Positions 8,436-17,291 are shown, counted from the first letter of the stretch. The stretch is DNA of 64,000 nucleotides from Pseudomonas sp. NC02 (GCF_002874965.1 NZ_CP025624.1:5208001-5272000), one strand, 5' to 3'. Notes: a model not told the origin generated them from the sequence alone. Numbers and translations are program-made.

Positions 8436-9157
8436 GGCGTCAGGTCAGCCGCGGCTTCGGGGACGAACAGATAGCCTTTGCTGCGAATGGTCTTGATCAG
8501 GCGTGGGTGGATCGGGTCGTCGCCGATTTTCGGGCGGATGCGCGAGATGCGCACGTCGATGGAGCGGTCCTGGCCGTCATAGCCAATGCCGCGCAAGGCG
8601 GTGAAGATTTCTTCCCGGGACAGGATCCGCCCGGCATTCGCCACCAGCAACCACAGCAGGTCGAATTCGGCGCTGGTCAGTTCGATGCCGCCCTCATGCA
8701 GCCAGGCTTCACGCAGGGCGTTGTCCACCACCAGCGGGCCGAATTGCAGGCGCCGCTGTTTTTCGGGGAGTGCCGGCTCGACGCTTTCGCTGCGCCGCAG
8801 CAGGGCCTGGATGCGTGCCAGCAACAGGCGTGGACGCACGGGTTTGCACACGTAATCGTCGGCACCCATGTCCAGGCCCAGCACCTGGTCCATGTCGTCG
8901 GTGCGCGCGGTCAGCATCAGGATCACCCCGTCGTAGCGCTCGCGCACCTTGCGGCAAATGCTCAGGCCGTCTTCACCGGGCAACATCAGGTCGAGGATCA
9001 CCAGGTCCGGCTGCTCGGCGATGATCCGCGCCGCCGCGAGGGCGCCATTGCCTTCCACCGACACCCGCAAGCCGTTGCTCTCCAGGTAGTCACGGGTCAA
9101 CTCGGCCAGTCGCTCGTCGTCCTCGACAATCAATACCTGCCAGGCTTCTTGCTCCAT
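8432..9157 (-). CDS. rstA: RstA-like response regulator
   Basis: OmpR/PhoB-type response regulator of 241 residues. The receiver domain has acidic pocket VEDDE near residues 11-15, phospho-acceptor D56 in LVILDLMLPGEDG, and the K of CKPV. The DNA-binding domain has GYDGQDRSIDVRISRIRPK and IKTIRSKGYLF, closely like E. coli RstA. First gene of the rstA-rstB operon. Targets are unknown; the divergent nrdA region begins beyond its start, and a REP-like pair lies directly upstream of its ATG. Confidence 0.88.
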   Translation of the reverse strand: MEQEAWQVLIVEDDERLAELTRDYLESNGLRVSVEGNGALAAARIIAEQPDLVILDLMLPGEDGLSICRKVRERYDGVILMLTARTDDMDQVLGLDMGADDYVCKPVRPRLLLARIQALLRRSESVEPALPEKQRRLQFGPLVVDNALREAWLHEGGIELTSAEFDLLWLLVANAGRILSREEIFTALRGIGYDGQDRSIDVRISRIRPKIGDDPIHPRLIKTIRSKGYLFVPEAAADLTP

Positions 9158-9180
9158 GCGTTACCTCGGTTCTAATTATT

Positions 9181-9279
9181 GTAGGGGCGGGTTTGCCCGA
9201 GAAAACTCGAGGGCGCCGCGTTTATTCAGGTTTCCAGCGTCATCGTTGACGTCCTTCGCGGGCAAGCCCTCTCCTACAG
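9181..9279. repeat. Inverted repeat pair of a second REP-like class
   Basis: GTAGGGGCGGGTTTGCCCGA at 9181-9200 is mirrored by GCGGGCAAGCCCTCTCCTAC at 9258-9277. The core (GGGCAAGCCC) is related to but distinct from the common REP family in this window. It sits just upstream of the rstA ATG, so it may form a hairpin near the start of that transcript. Confidence 0.7.
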
Positions 9280-9505
9280 TTGTCATGTAGGCGAGGCATA
9301 AACTGTATGGATAACCGCCGATTGTAGCAACGGGCCGGCCCTCTGCCACAAGCGCGCAAATGGGTTCGGACATCGTGTTTTTTTGTGATAGGGTTCGCGC
9401 CCGCAAAAATCCAACCGGTTGTTTTTACCTCGGAATATTCGGTGACAAACGGCGCAATCCAGCAGTACTGCGGCCTACACGGCCATTCCACGTTTCATAC
9501 ACATT

Positions 9506-9526
9506 TTACCCACAGCGTTATCCACA
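9506..9526 (+). promoter_or_regulatory. Tandem DnaA boxes upstream of nrdA
   Basis: TTATCCACA at 9518-9526 is a perfect DnaA box and TTACCCACA at 9506-9514 differs by one base; they are 12 bp apart on the same strand. DnaA boxes at the nrd promoter are established in E. coli, where DnaA links dNTP supply to replication. Position, ~440 bases before nrdA, supports the same role here. Confidence 0.7.
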
Positions 9527-9552
9527 GGTAGTCCGTTGCTAAGCCCTCCAAA

Positions 9553-9599
9553 ACGCATTATCTTGTAGGTCGTCGCCAAAAAAACCCTACATGTAGGGT
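9553..9599 (+). promoter_or_regulatory. Candidate pair of NrdR boxes
   Basis: Two 16-bp sites, ACGCATTATCTTGTAG (9553-9568) and the palindromic ACCCTACATGTAGGGT (9584-9599), have centres 31 bp apart. Both are near the NrdR consensus (acaCwAtATnTwGtgt), and the 31-32 bp spacing is the arrangement known for NrdR repression of ribonucleotide reductase genes. The second site is the core of a perfect 20-bp palindrome. Confidence 0.6.
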
Positions 9600-9961
9600 T
9601 TTCAGCGAAAAGACCAAACACAAATCAGACAAGAAACTCAAGCTCTTTCTTGCTCCTGTTTGGTGAACTTAAGCCTTTTTCAGAAGACCAAACCGCGCAC
9701 GCGGATGGCAGCCGTTTTCTGCCCCGATCAGGCGAAAACGGTACGGGTGTTGCAGTACGAAACTGTCACCCACCAGGAATACGGTAAAGAGCCCCAAGGC
9801 TTGTAACCGAAGACTTCGGCATGGAAGCGGCGCGAACAGCTCCCTTCCTCCTGTCCCGAAGTTGTTATGCCAGGCCCGTGGCCTGTTGTAAGTGCTTCAG
9901 GACGGAACGGTGGGCACCGTGATGGTGCCCAAATAAATATAGAATGTGGAGACAACCCCCC
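9600..9961 (+). other. Long nrdA leader without a gene
   Basis: About 360 bases between the NrdR-box candidates and the nrdA ATG hold no convincing open reading frame. Near the 3' end a strong small hairpin, GGGCACC-GTGAT-GGTGCCC at 9912-9930, stands 15 bases ahead of the GGAG ribosome site. Whether the leader is transcribed in full is not clear from sequence. Confidence 0.5.
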
Positions 9962-12859
9962 ATGCAAACCGACACAACTCGCGAGAACCCGCAGGGCTCC
10001 GTGCCGCAGGCCGCTGATTCGAACCTGGATCTGTCCGCCACCGCGCCCGGCCAATTGCGTGTGATCAAGCGTAACGGCACTGTCGTTCCTTACACCGATG
10101 ACAAAATCACCGTCGCGATCACCAAAGCGTTTCTTGCAGTTGAAGGCGGCACCGCTGCTGCCTCGTCGCGCATCCACGACACCGTTGCCCGCCTGACCGA
10201 ACAGGTCACCGCAACCTTCAAGCGTCGCATGCCATCGGGCGGCACCATTCACATCGAAGAAATCCAGGACCAGGTCGAACTGGCCCTGATGCGTGCCGGC
10301 GAGCAGAAAGTCGCCCGCGACTACGTGATCTACCGTGACTCGCGCGCCAAGGAACGTGCCGTACGTTCCCCGGCCGAAGAAGCTGCCGTACAAGCTCACC
10401 CGTCGATCCGCATCACCCTGGCCGACGGTACGTTTGCACCGCTGGACCTGGGCCGCCTGAACACCATCATCACCGAGGCCTGCGAAGGCCTGGAAGAAGT
10501 CGATGGCGACCTGATCCAGCGCGAAACCCTGAAGAACCTGTACGACGGCGTGGCCCTGACCGACGTCAACACCGCACTGGTGATGACCGCCCGTACCCTG
10601 GTCGAGCGTGAGCCGAACTACTCGTTCGTCACCGCGCGCCTGCTGATGGACACCCTGCGTGCCGAAGGCCTGGGCTTCCTGAAAGTCGCCGACAGCGCCA
10701 CCCACCACGAGATGGCCGACCTGTACGCCAAGGCCCTGCCGGCCTACATCGCCAAGGGTATCGAATTCGAATTGCTGAACCCGATTCTGGCCACCTTCGA
10801 CCTGGAAAAACTCGGCAAGGCGATCAACCACGAGCGCGACCAGCAGTTCACTTACCTGGGCCTGCAAACCCTGTACGACCGTTACTTCATCCACAAGGAC
10901 GGGATCCGCTTCGAACTGCCGCAAGTGTTCTTCATGCGCGTGGCCATGGGCCTGGCGATCGAAGAGAAGCAGAAAGAAGACCGTGCCATCGAGTTCTACA
11001 ACCTGTTGTCGTCCTTCGACTACATGTCGTCGACCCCGACCCTGTTCAACGCCGGTACCCTGCGTCCACAGCTGTCCAGCTGCTACCTGACCACCGTGCC
11101 GGATGACCTGTCGGGCATCTACCACGCGATCCACGACAACGCCATGCTGTCCAAATTCGCTGGCGGCCTGGGTAACGACTGGACCCCGGTGCGTGCACTG
11201 GGTTCGTACATCAAGGGCACCAACGGCAAGTCCCAGGGCGTTGTACCGTTCCTCAAAGTAGTGAACGACACCGCCGTAGCCGTGAACCAGGGTGGCAAGC
11301 GCAAGGGCGCTGTATGTGCCTACCTGGAAACCTGGCACATGGACATCGAAGAGTTCATCGAGCTGCGCAAGAACACCGGTGATGACCGTCGTCGTACCCA
11401 CGACATGAACACCGCCAACTGGATCCCTGACCTGTTCATGAAGCGCGTCTTCGATGACGGCAAGTGGACCCTGTTCTCGCCATCCGAAGTACCGGACCTG
11501 CACGACCTGACCGGCAAGGCTTTCGAAGAGCGCTACGAGTACTACGAAGCCCTCACCGAATACCCGGGCAAGGTCAAGCTGTTCAAGACCATCCAGGCCA
11601 AAGACCTGTGGCGCAAAATGCTCTCCATGCTGTTTGAAACCGGCCACCCATGGCTGACCTTCAAAGACCCGTGCAACCTGCGCAGCCCGCAGCAGCACGT
11701 GGGCGTGGTCCACAGCTCGAACCTGTGCACCGAGATCACCTTGAACACCAACAAGGACGAGATCGCCGTTTGCAACCTGGGCTCGATCAACCTGCCGAAC
11801 CACATCGTCAACGGCAAGCTGGACACCGCCAAGCTGGAACGCACCGTGAACACCGCCGTTCGCATGCTCGATAACGTTATCGACATCAACTACTACTCGG
11901 TACCCCAGGCGCAGAACTCCAACTTCAAGCACCGTCCGGTCGGCCTGGGCATCATGGGCTTCCAGGACGCGCTGTACCTGCAGCACATTCCTTACGGTTC
12001 GGACGCTGCAGTCGAGTTCGCCGACAAGTCCATGGAAGCGGTCAGCTACTACGCGATCCAGGCTTCCTGCGACCTGGCCGACGAGCGTGGCGCCTACGAG
12101 ACGTTCCAGGGTTCGCTGTGGTCCAAAGGCATCCTGCCGCTGGATTCGCAACAGATCCTGATCGAGCAACGTGGCCAGAAGTACATCGACGTTGACCTGA
12201 ACGAATCCCTGGACTGGGCGCCGGTACGTGCCCGTGTGCAGAAAGGCATTCGTAACTCCAACATCATGGCCATCGCACCGACCGCCACCATCGCCAACAT
12301 CACTGGCGTGTCGCAGTCGATCGAACCGACCTACCAGAACCTGTATGTGAAATCGAACCTGTCGGGCGAATTCACCGTGATCAACCCGTACCTGGTTCGC
12401 GACCTGAAAGCCCGCGGCCTGTGGGACTCGGTCATGATCAACGACCTGAAGTACTACGACGGTTCGGTGCAGCAGATCGAGCGCATCCCGCAAGAACTCA
12501 AAGAGCTCTACGCGACTGCCTTCGAAGTGGACACCAAGTGGATCGTCGACGCCGCCAGCCGTCGCCAGAAGTGGATCGACCAGGCTCAGTCGCTGAACCT
12601 GTACATCGCCGGCGCATCGGGCAAGAAGCTCGACGTGACCTACCGCATGGCCTGGTACCGTGGCCTGAAAACCACTTACTACCTCCGTGCCCTGGCTGCC
12701 ACCAGCACCGAGAAGTCGACCATCAACACCGGCAAGCTGAACGCTGTTTCCAGCGGCGGCAACCACGGTGATGATTCGGTTCTCGCCGCACCTGCCGGCC
12801 CGGCGCCAGTGCCTAAAGCCTGCGCGATCGACGAGCCGGATTGCGAAGCTTGCCAATAA
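9962..12859 (+). CDS. nrdA: Class Ia ribonucleoside-diphosphate reductase, alpha subunit NrdA
   Basis: Catalytic R1 subunit reducing NDPs to dNDPs. 965 residues, the large form found in Pseudomonas with two ATP cones: cone 1 at about residues 27-115 (LRVIKRNGTVVPYTDDKI) and cone 2 at about 145-230 (SIRITLADGTFAPLDL). The (beta/alpha)10 barrel follows, with CAYLETWHMDIEEF and the ETGHPWLTFKD region. The mobile tail ends in redox cysteines C954, C961 and C964 (CAIDEPDCEACQ). Start chosen at the ATG at 9962 after GGAG; an in-frame ATG at 9944 would overlap that site. Its partner nrdB is not next to it but 41 kb downstream. A terminator follows directly. Confidence 0.97.
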   Translation: MQTDTTRENPQGSVPQAADSNLDLSATAPGQLRVIKRNGTVVPYTDDKITVAITKAFLAVEGGTAAASSRIHDTVARLTEQVTATFKRRMPSGGTIHIEEIQDQVELALMRAGEQKVARDYVIYRDSRAKERAVRSPAEEAAVQAHPSIRITLADGTFAPLDLGRLNTIITEACEGLEEVDGDLIQRETLKNLYDGVALTDVNTALVMTARTLVEREPNYSFVTARLLMDTLRAEGLGFLKVADSATHHEMADLYAKALPAYIAKGIEFELLNPILATFDLEKLGKAINHERDQQFTYLGLQTLYDRYFIHKDGIRFELPQVFFMRVAMGLAIEEKQKEDRAIEFYNLLSSFDYMSSTPTLFNAGTLRPQLSSCYLTTVPDDLSGIYHAIHDNAMLSKFAGGLGNDWTPVRALGSYIKGTNGKSQGVVPFLKVVNDTAVAVNQGGKRKGAVCAYLETWHMDIEEFIELRKNTGDDRRRTHDMNTANWIPDLFMKRVFDDGKWTLFSPSEVPDLHDLTGKAFEERYEYYEALTEYPGKVKLFKTIQAKDLWRKMLSMLFETGHPWLTFKDPCNLRSPQQHVGVVHSSNLCTEITLNTNKDEIAVCNLGSINLPNHIVNGKLDTAKLERTVNTAVRMLDNVIDINYYSVPQAQNSNFKHRPVGLGIMGFQDALYLQHIPYGSDAAVEFADKSMEAVSYYAIQASCDLADERGAYETFQGSLWSKGILPLDSQQILIEQRGQKYIDVDLNESLDWAPVRARVQKGIRNSNIMAIAPTATIANITGVSQSIEPTYQNLYVKSNLSGEFTVINPYLVRDLKARGLWDSVMINDLKYYDGSVQQIERIPQELKELYATAFEVDTKWIVDAASRRQKWIDQAQSLNLYIAGASGKKLDVTYRMAWYRGLKTTYYLRALAATSTEKSTINTGKLNAVSSGGNHGDDSVLAAPAGPAPVPKACAIDEPDCEACQ

Positions 12860-12895
12860 GCTGAGCACACCCTGGGTCTAACCACCCAAGGTTGA

Positions 12896-12936
12896 AAAAC
12901 CCCCGATAGGCCTACGGCGTATCGGGGGTTTTCTTT
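12896..12936 (+). terminator. Rho-independent terminator after nrdA
   Basis: Arms AACCCCCGATA / TATCGGGGGTT at 12898-12908 and 12920-12930, followed by TTCTTTTG on the plus strand; A residues before it could also stop minus-strand transcripts. It ends the nrdA transcript 37 bases past the stop, so nrdA is monocistronic here. Confidence 0.85.
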
Positions 12937-13184
12937 TGCCTGGAACAACACCGTCGCGATTCGCGCAGGTATTTCACCTCCTTGAAAACATCGGTGGGCT
13001 TCTGGCCGACGTGCATCATGGCGGCTTTTATCGCTGAAACAGTGATGCAGTTGCCGCCAGGGCCCTGACTGAATCCGCTCCAGATATCGCCCGGTTGGCC
13101 TTGTACCGTTCCGACAGCCGTGTATCCGCCTGTGACGCCCCCACCTATAGGCGTTATCTGAACATCCAAAAAAAAGCCCCTCAC
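12912..13184 (-). pseudogene. Probable fragment of a hypothetical protein between flgE and nrdA
   Basis: An open frame of up to 90 codons. The only start in reach is a GTG inside the flgE terminator with no ribosome site, and the 3' end runs into the nrdA terminator. The central part (GGNCITVSAIKAAMMHVGQK) reads like real protein and resembles, from memory, a segment of larger hypothetical Pseudomonas proteins. The simplest reading is a relic of a longer gene, left at what looks like a rearrangement border. It may also be a short functional protein; confidence is low. Confidence 0.35.
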
Positions 13185-13198
13185 GCGAGGGGCTTTTC
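13168..13198 (-). terminator. Rho-independent terminator of the flgBCDE operon
   Basis: Arms AAGCCCCTC / GAGGGGCTT with a CGC(G) loop, followed on the minus strand by eight T. It lies about 26 bases past the flgE stop and means that flgE is the last gene of this transcript. Confidence 0.87.
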
Positions 13199-13223
13199 GG
13201 TAAAGCGAGTTAAAGCGACAACA

Positions 13224-14546
13224 TCAGGTCATCTGAATGATGGTCTGCATGATGGTGCTTTGGGTGGAGATGGTCTTGGCGTTCGCCTGATAGTTGCTCT
13301 GGGCCTTGATCAGGTCCACCAGCTCGTTGGTCAGGTTGACGTTGGAGTTCTCCAGGGAGTTGGCCACGATCGAACCCAGGGTGCCGACTTGCGGGGTATC
13401 AAAACCCGGCTGGCCCGACGCGAAGGTTTCTTTCCAGGTGGTGCCGCCGGCTGGCTGCAGGCCCTGCTCGTTGTTGAAGCTGGCCAGGGAGATCTGGCCG
13501 ATGGCCTTGCTCTGCTGGTTGCTGAACGTGGCGAACAGTACGCCGCTGCCGTCGATTTTCAGCCCGGTGATTTGCCCGGTGGCGTAGCCATCGGTGGTCG
13601 GCGGGTTGCGGTAGGTGGCGGAGTTGTACTGGGTGATGTTCCCCATGTTGACGGCCACGCCGTCTGCGTTGGCGGCCGCACCGTTAGGCGTCCAGACACC
13701 ATTGACCAGGCCGCCCGGCTTCCAGTCGGAAATGGTCAGGGTGGTATTGGAAGCGGTGGCTGGCGGGGTAACGATCCCGGTCAGCTTGCCGGAGGTATCA
13801 AACGACAGCGTCGAGGCGACTGGCGCCTTCACGTCAGTACCGGTGCCGCTGATCGGCGAGCCGTCAGGGTTGCGCCCATCGATCAGGGTGTAGGACTTCC
13901 AGGTGTTGGAGTCGGTCTTCACCAGGTACTGCACCATCGGATGCGCGTTGCCCTGCGTATCGTACAGCGTGGTGGAATATTGAGTGGTGAAGCTGTCCGA
14001 TTTGGTCGGATCAAACGGGTGCGCCGTCTGGTCGATCGCCGTCTCGGAGGAGTTCAGGTTACTGGTGGAATCCACCTTGCTCGAAGCCTTCGGTGGCAGG
14101 TACGACAGGTTGAGCTGCAGGTCGGTCAAGCCGCCCTTCTGGATGTTGCCATCGGCATCCGCTGCGTAGCCTTGCAGGCGCGAGGTGCCGGTGTTGTTGG
14201 TGATGTAGCCGTCCTTGTCGGCCCGGAACGCACCGTTGCGGGTGTATTCCAGCGAACCGTCGCTGCCCTTCTGCACGAAGAAGCCGCCGCCCTGGATCGC
14301 CATGTCGAGCGTGCCGCCGCTGTTGTTGACGTCACCCTGGGTGAACTGCTGGGACACGGCCGCCAGGTTCACGCCATTGCCGATGCTGTTCTGGCCGGTA
14401 CCCAGCTTGGAAGCCGCGTAGATATCCGCGAATTCCGCACGGGACGACTTGAAGCCGGTGGTCGCGACGTTGGCGATGTTGTTACCCGTCACGTCCAGTT
14501 GTTTGTTGGCCGCATAGAGGCCGCTAAGGCCGATGTTAAAAGACAT
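13224..14546 (-). CDS. flgE: Flagellar hook protein FlgE
   Basis: Structural subunit of the flagellar hook, exported by the flagellar type III system and assembled outside the cell. 440 residues. The N-terminal rod-like signature MSFNIGLSGLYAANKQLDVTGNNIANVATTG and the C-terminal coiled-coil ANSLENSNVNLTNELVDLI mark the FlgE/F/G family; the variable middle (residues ~90-330) is the surface-exposed D1/D2 part. Last gene of flgB-C-D-E, 31 bases after flgD. The adjacent flgFGHIJKL cluster found downstream in other pseudomonads is not here. Confidence 0.95.
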   Translation of the reverse strand: MSFNIGLSGLYAANKQLDVTGNNIANVATTGFKSSRAEFADIYAASKLGTGQNSIGNGVNLAAVSQQFTQGDVNNSGGTLDMAIQGGGFFVQKGSDGSLEYTRNGAFRADKDGYITNNTGTSRLQGYAADADGNIQKGGLTDLQLNLSYLPPKASSKVDSTSNLNSSETAIDQTAHPFDPTKSDSFTTQYSTTLYDTQGNAHPMVQYLVKTDSNTWKSYTLIDGRNPDGSPISGTGTDVKAPVASTLSFDTSGKLTGIVTPPATASNTTLTISDWKPGGLVNGVWTPNGAAANADGVAVNMGNITQYNSATYRNPPTTDGYATGQITGLKIDGSGVLFATFSNQQSKAIGQISLASFNNEQGLQPAGGTTWKETFASGQPGFDTPQVGTLGSIVANSLENSNVNLTNELVDLIKAQSNYQANAKTISTQSTIMQTIIQMT

Positions 14547-14577
14547 TGTTCTCTCCTTTTGCCGTATTTAGCCGGCT

Positions 14578-15306
14578 CTATGTACCGATAGTCTGAATTT
14601 GCGACAGCTTGATACTGCCCAGGCCGCCCGCCAGGTTCAGCACCATTTCAGCGCCGTTCGTGCCCAGGGTTACGCTGGTCACCGTTGCCGGCAGCGAGGT
14701 GGCGAGGGCCACCGAGTCACCCTTGTCATTCTTGGTGGTGGCATTGAAGGTGTAGGTGCCGGGTGGCGCCGTCTCACCCGCATCGGTCTTGCCGTCCCAG
14801 ACGAAGCTGGAGTTGCCGGCGCTCTGGGCGCCCATGTCGATGGTGCGAACGACGTTGCCATCCTTGTCGGTGATCTTGACGGAGACGTTGCCCGTCGCCG
14901 CCGTCACCGCCACGGAACCGGTCATGCTCTTGCTGGTATCCACCATCGCCTTGTCGGTCTGGGTGATGACCGAACGCCCCACCAGCGACGAAGCCTGCAG
15001 CGCCTGGGAGGAGCTGAAGTTGCTGGAAATCGCATTCACCGAGTCATTCAGGTTGTTGATGCCTTCCAGACTGCTGAACTGCGCCAACTGTGCGACGAAC
15101 GCGCCATTGTCCTGGGGCGACAGCGGGTCCTGGTTTTTCAGCTGGGTCACCAGCAATTGCAGGAACGCGTCCTTGCCCATCGCCTGGTTGCCCGTCGCCG
15201 ACTTGGCGGCGTCACCGACGCTGGTGTTATCTGTCGCCGTCTTGACCTTGGAATTAAAAAGGTCCTGGACTGCCGTGTTCGTCGAACTGTTATCAACAAT
15301 GGCCAT
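14578..15306 (-). CDS. flgD: Flagellar hook cap/assembly protein FlgD
   Basis: Scaffold that caps the growing hook and is later replaced by hook-filament junction proteins. 242 residues. The conserved N-terminal stretch KDAFLQLLVTQLKNQDPLSP and NGAFVAQLAQFSSLEGI are diagnostic, followed by a beta-rich C-terminal half with KITDKDGNVVRTIDMG and FVWDGKTDAG (FlgD Ig-like domain). Third gene of the operon, 16 bases after flgC. Confidence 0.95.
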   Translation of the reverse strand: MAIVDNSSTNTAVQDLFNSKVKTATDNTSVGDAAKSATGNQAMGKDAFLQLLVTQLKNQDPLSPQDNGAFVAQLAQFSSLEGINNLNDSVNAISSNFSSSQALQASSLVGRSVITQTDKAMVDTSKSMTGSVAVTAATGNVSVKITDKDGNVVRTIDMGAQSAGNSSFVWDGKTDAGETAPPGTYTFNATTKNDKGDSVALATSLPATVTSVTLGTNGAEMVLNLAGGLGSIKLSQIQTIGT

Positions 15307-15322
15307 TATTTGGCGCCCCTTA

Positions 15323-15775
15323 TCACTGACCCAGGGTCAGGACCTTCTGCATCATGGTTTTGGCGGTGTTCATCATTTCCGCGTTGGTCTGGAACGAGCG
15401 GCTGGCGGAAATCATGTCGGCCATTTCCTCGACCACGTTGACGTTGGGGTAGTACACGTACCCTTTTTCGTTCGCGGCAGGGTGGTTCGGCTCGTAGCGG
15501 GCTTCGAGGTTGCTCTGGTCTTCGACCACACCGAGCACCTGCACGCCCTGGCCTGCGGCATCCTGGTTCTGGAACAGCGAATCGCCGCTGCCACTCTGGC
15601 CGCCCTGGCCGCCCTGGAACATGGTGGCGAACACCGGGTGCCGGGCGCGGTAGGTCTGGTCGATGCTCGAAGACACGGTCTCGGCGTTGGCGATGTTACT
15701 GGCGACGGTGTTGAGGCGCGTGGTCTGCGCACTCATGCCACTACCGGCAATATTGAAAACACTGGCGAGGGACAT
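15323..15775 (-). CDS. flgC: Flagellar basal-body rod protein FlgC
   Basis: Proximal rod component of the basal body in the periplasm. 150 residues, close to the usual 147. It has the N-terminal rod signature MSLASVFNIAGSGMSAQTTR and ASNIANAETVSS, and the C-terminal NVVEEMADMISASRSFQTN. Three bases separate it from flgB, so they are tightly coupled. Confidence 0.95.
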   Translation of the reverse strand: MSLASVFNIAGSGMSAQTTRLNTVASNIANAETVSSSIDQTYRARHPVFATMFQGGQGGQSGSGDSLFQNQDAAGQGVQVLGVVEDQSNLEARYEPNHPAANEKGYVYYPNVNVVEEMADMISASRSFQTNAEMMNTAKTMMQKVLTLGQ

Positions 15776-15778
15776 GGC

Positions 15779-16186
15779 TTATTCTCCACGCAGGGCTGAC
15801 ATCAGCCCTTTGAATTTGCTGTTGAGCAGGGTGAAGCTGGCCTGGAAGTTCACTGAGTTCTCGGCGTAGGCCGATTGCTCCAACTGGGCGTCCACGGTGT
15901 TCTGGTCGATCGACGGTTGCATCGGCGTGCGATACAGCAGCGACTCGTCACCATTGCCCAGGCCTTGCGCCTCGATATGACGGCTGTTGGTCATGTTCAG
16001 GGCGAAGGTGCCGTTCTTGGTCTTGTCTTGCTGGGCGGCGAGCACGGCAGAGAAGTCCAGGTCCCGAGCCTTGTAGTTCGGGGTGTCGGCGTTGGCGATG
16101 TTGTTGGCCAGGACTTCGGCACGCTGGGCGCGAAAGCCCAGTGCTTGTTCGTGGATACCGAGCGCTTTATCGAAGCTGATGCTCAT
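15779..16186 (-). CDS. flgB: Flagellar basal-body rod protein FlgB
   Basis: Proximal rod protein, the first gene of the flgBCDE transcript. 135 residues with the family motif LANNIANADTPNYKARDLDF. I chose the ATG at 16186 (MSISFDKALGIHEQALGFRA), preceded by AAAGG; an ATG at 16243 would start inside the sigma-54 promoter. The promoter at 16231-16247 gives a leader of ~35 bases. Confidence 0.95.
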   Translation of the reverse strand: MSISFDKALGIHEQALGFRAQRAEVLANNIANADTPNYKARDLDFSAVLAAQQDKTKNGTFALNMTNSRHIEAQGLGNGDESLLYRTPMQPSIDQNTVDAQLEQSAYAENSVNFQASFTLLNSKFKGLMSALRGE

Positions 16187-16230
16187 GGCGGAAACCTTTA
16201 GGGGCTGACCTGCTTTTCGTAACAAGGATT

Positions 16231-16247
16231 TTGCAAGGGCCATGCCA
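16231..16247 (-). promoter_or_regulatory. Sigma-54 promoter of flgBCDE
   Basis: The minus strand reads TGGCATGGCCCTTGCAA: the -24 GG and -12 GC are separated by exactly ten bases. Transcription would begin near 16221. Sigma-54 with FleQ is the known driver of middle flagellar genes in Pseudomonas. Confidence 0.87.
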
Positions 16248-16373
16248 AGTTGCTTGAGCCCCGTAAATCAAGGGTTTGCGAGGGAATTGCCGGCGGCAAT
16301 GCCAGAAAAGCGGCAAAGGGTTTCCGCGAAACGCCAGTAAAGCGGCAATGAGGGCTTGCCGCTTTGCGGCCAT

Positions 16374-16404
16374 AAAAAAAGGGAGGCCTGTGCAGGCCTC
16401 CCTT
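16374..16404 (-). terminator. Rho-independent terminator after cheR
   Basis: Arms AGGGAGGCCTG / CAGGCCTCCCT with a two-base loop, followed on the minus strand by seven T. It lies 17 bases past the cheR stop and isolates flgBCDE from cheV-cheR. Confidence 0.88.
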
Positions 16405-16420
16405 TTTGTTCAAGCACTCA

Positions 16421-17248
16421 TCACTTGGCCTGGTAAATGATTCCAGGACTGCACTGCACCATCTGGTAATGATCCGGCAAACCGTTCAGCGCCTCGGAAG
16501 CCCCCAGGAACAGATAACCGCCACGCTTGAGGGTGCCGTGGATGCGCAACAGAATGTCTTTCTTCACCTCGGCCGAGAAGTAGATCAGCACGTTGCGGCA
16601 AAACACCATGTCGAACTTGCCCAGGCTGGCATAACTGTCCAGCAGGTTGAACGAACGAAACTCCACCCGGCTCTTGATCGGCGCCTTGACCGCCCAACGC
16701 CCTGCTCCCTTGGGATCGAAGAAACGCTGCAAGCGCTCCTGCGACAACCCGCGCCCCAGCGCCAGGCTGTCGTACTCGCCGGTCTTGCAGTTGGTGAGCA
16801 TGGTGCCGGACAAATCCGTGGCCACGATTTGCGCCCCGGCCTTCAACTGGCCCATGTTGGTCCGCTCGAACTCATCGATGGCCATCGAAATCGAATACGG
16901 TTCCTGTCCCGACGAACAGGCGGCCGACCAGATGCGCAGGCGCTGGCCGGGAGCGGCCTTGATCGCCTCGGGCAGCACCTTGTTCTTGAGCACTTCAAAC
17001 GGATAGGTATCGCGAAACCACAAGGTTTCGTTGGTGGTCATGGCGTCGACCACCATCTCCTTGAGCCCGCTGCGTGGCTGGCCCTGGATCCGTTGCACCA
17101 ACTCCCCGAGGGACTTGATGCCTTGCTGCTCCATCAGTTTGTTGAGACGGCTGGATACCAGGTACTGCTTGTTTTCACCGAGCAATATGCCACAGGCCTT
17201 TTCCAGGAAGACCCGGAACTGTTCGAAATCCAAATTACCCGTAGACAA
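16421..17248 (-). CDS. cheR: Chemotaxis protein methyltransferase CheR
   Basis: Methylates glutamates on chemoreceptors using SAM. 275 residues with the N-terminal all-alpha domain (FEQFRVFLEKACGILLGENK) and the SAM-binding domain: LRIWSAACSSGQEPYSISM (motif I), IVATDLSGTML, and FDMVFCRNVLIYFS. It follows cheV in the same direction with a 43-base gap, the order known for the cheV-cheR pair next to flgA and flgB in pseudomonads. Confidence 0.95.
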   Translation of the reverse strand: MSTGNLDFEQFRVFLEKACGILLGENKQYLVSSRLNKLMEQQGIKSLGELVQRIQGQPRSGLKEMVVDAMTTNETLWFRDTYPFEVLKNKVLPEAIKAAPGQRLRIWSAACSSGQEPYSISMAIDEFERTNMGQLKAGAQIVATDLSGTMLTNCKTGEYDSLALGRGLSQERLQRFFDPKGAGRWAVKAPIKSRVEFRSFNLLDSYASLGKFDMVFCRNVLIYFSAEVKKDILLRIHGTLKRGGYLFLGASEALNGLPDHYQMVQCSPGIIYQAK

Positions 17249-17291
17249 TGATACCGCCTCTTAAATCGTGTGACCGCCAGGGAAAAGGCCC

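Noticed and set aside
9728..12868. A 1046-codon open frame on the minus strand opposite nrdA
   Set aside because: It is the antisense of a highly conserved gene in GC-rich DNA. Its translation is low-complexity (V, G, Q, H rich) and matches nothing; nrdA is certain.
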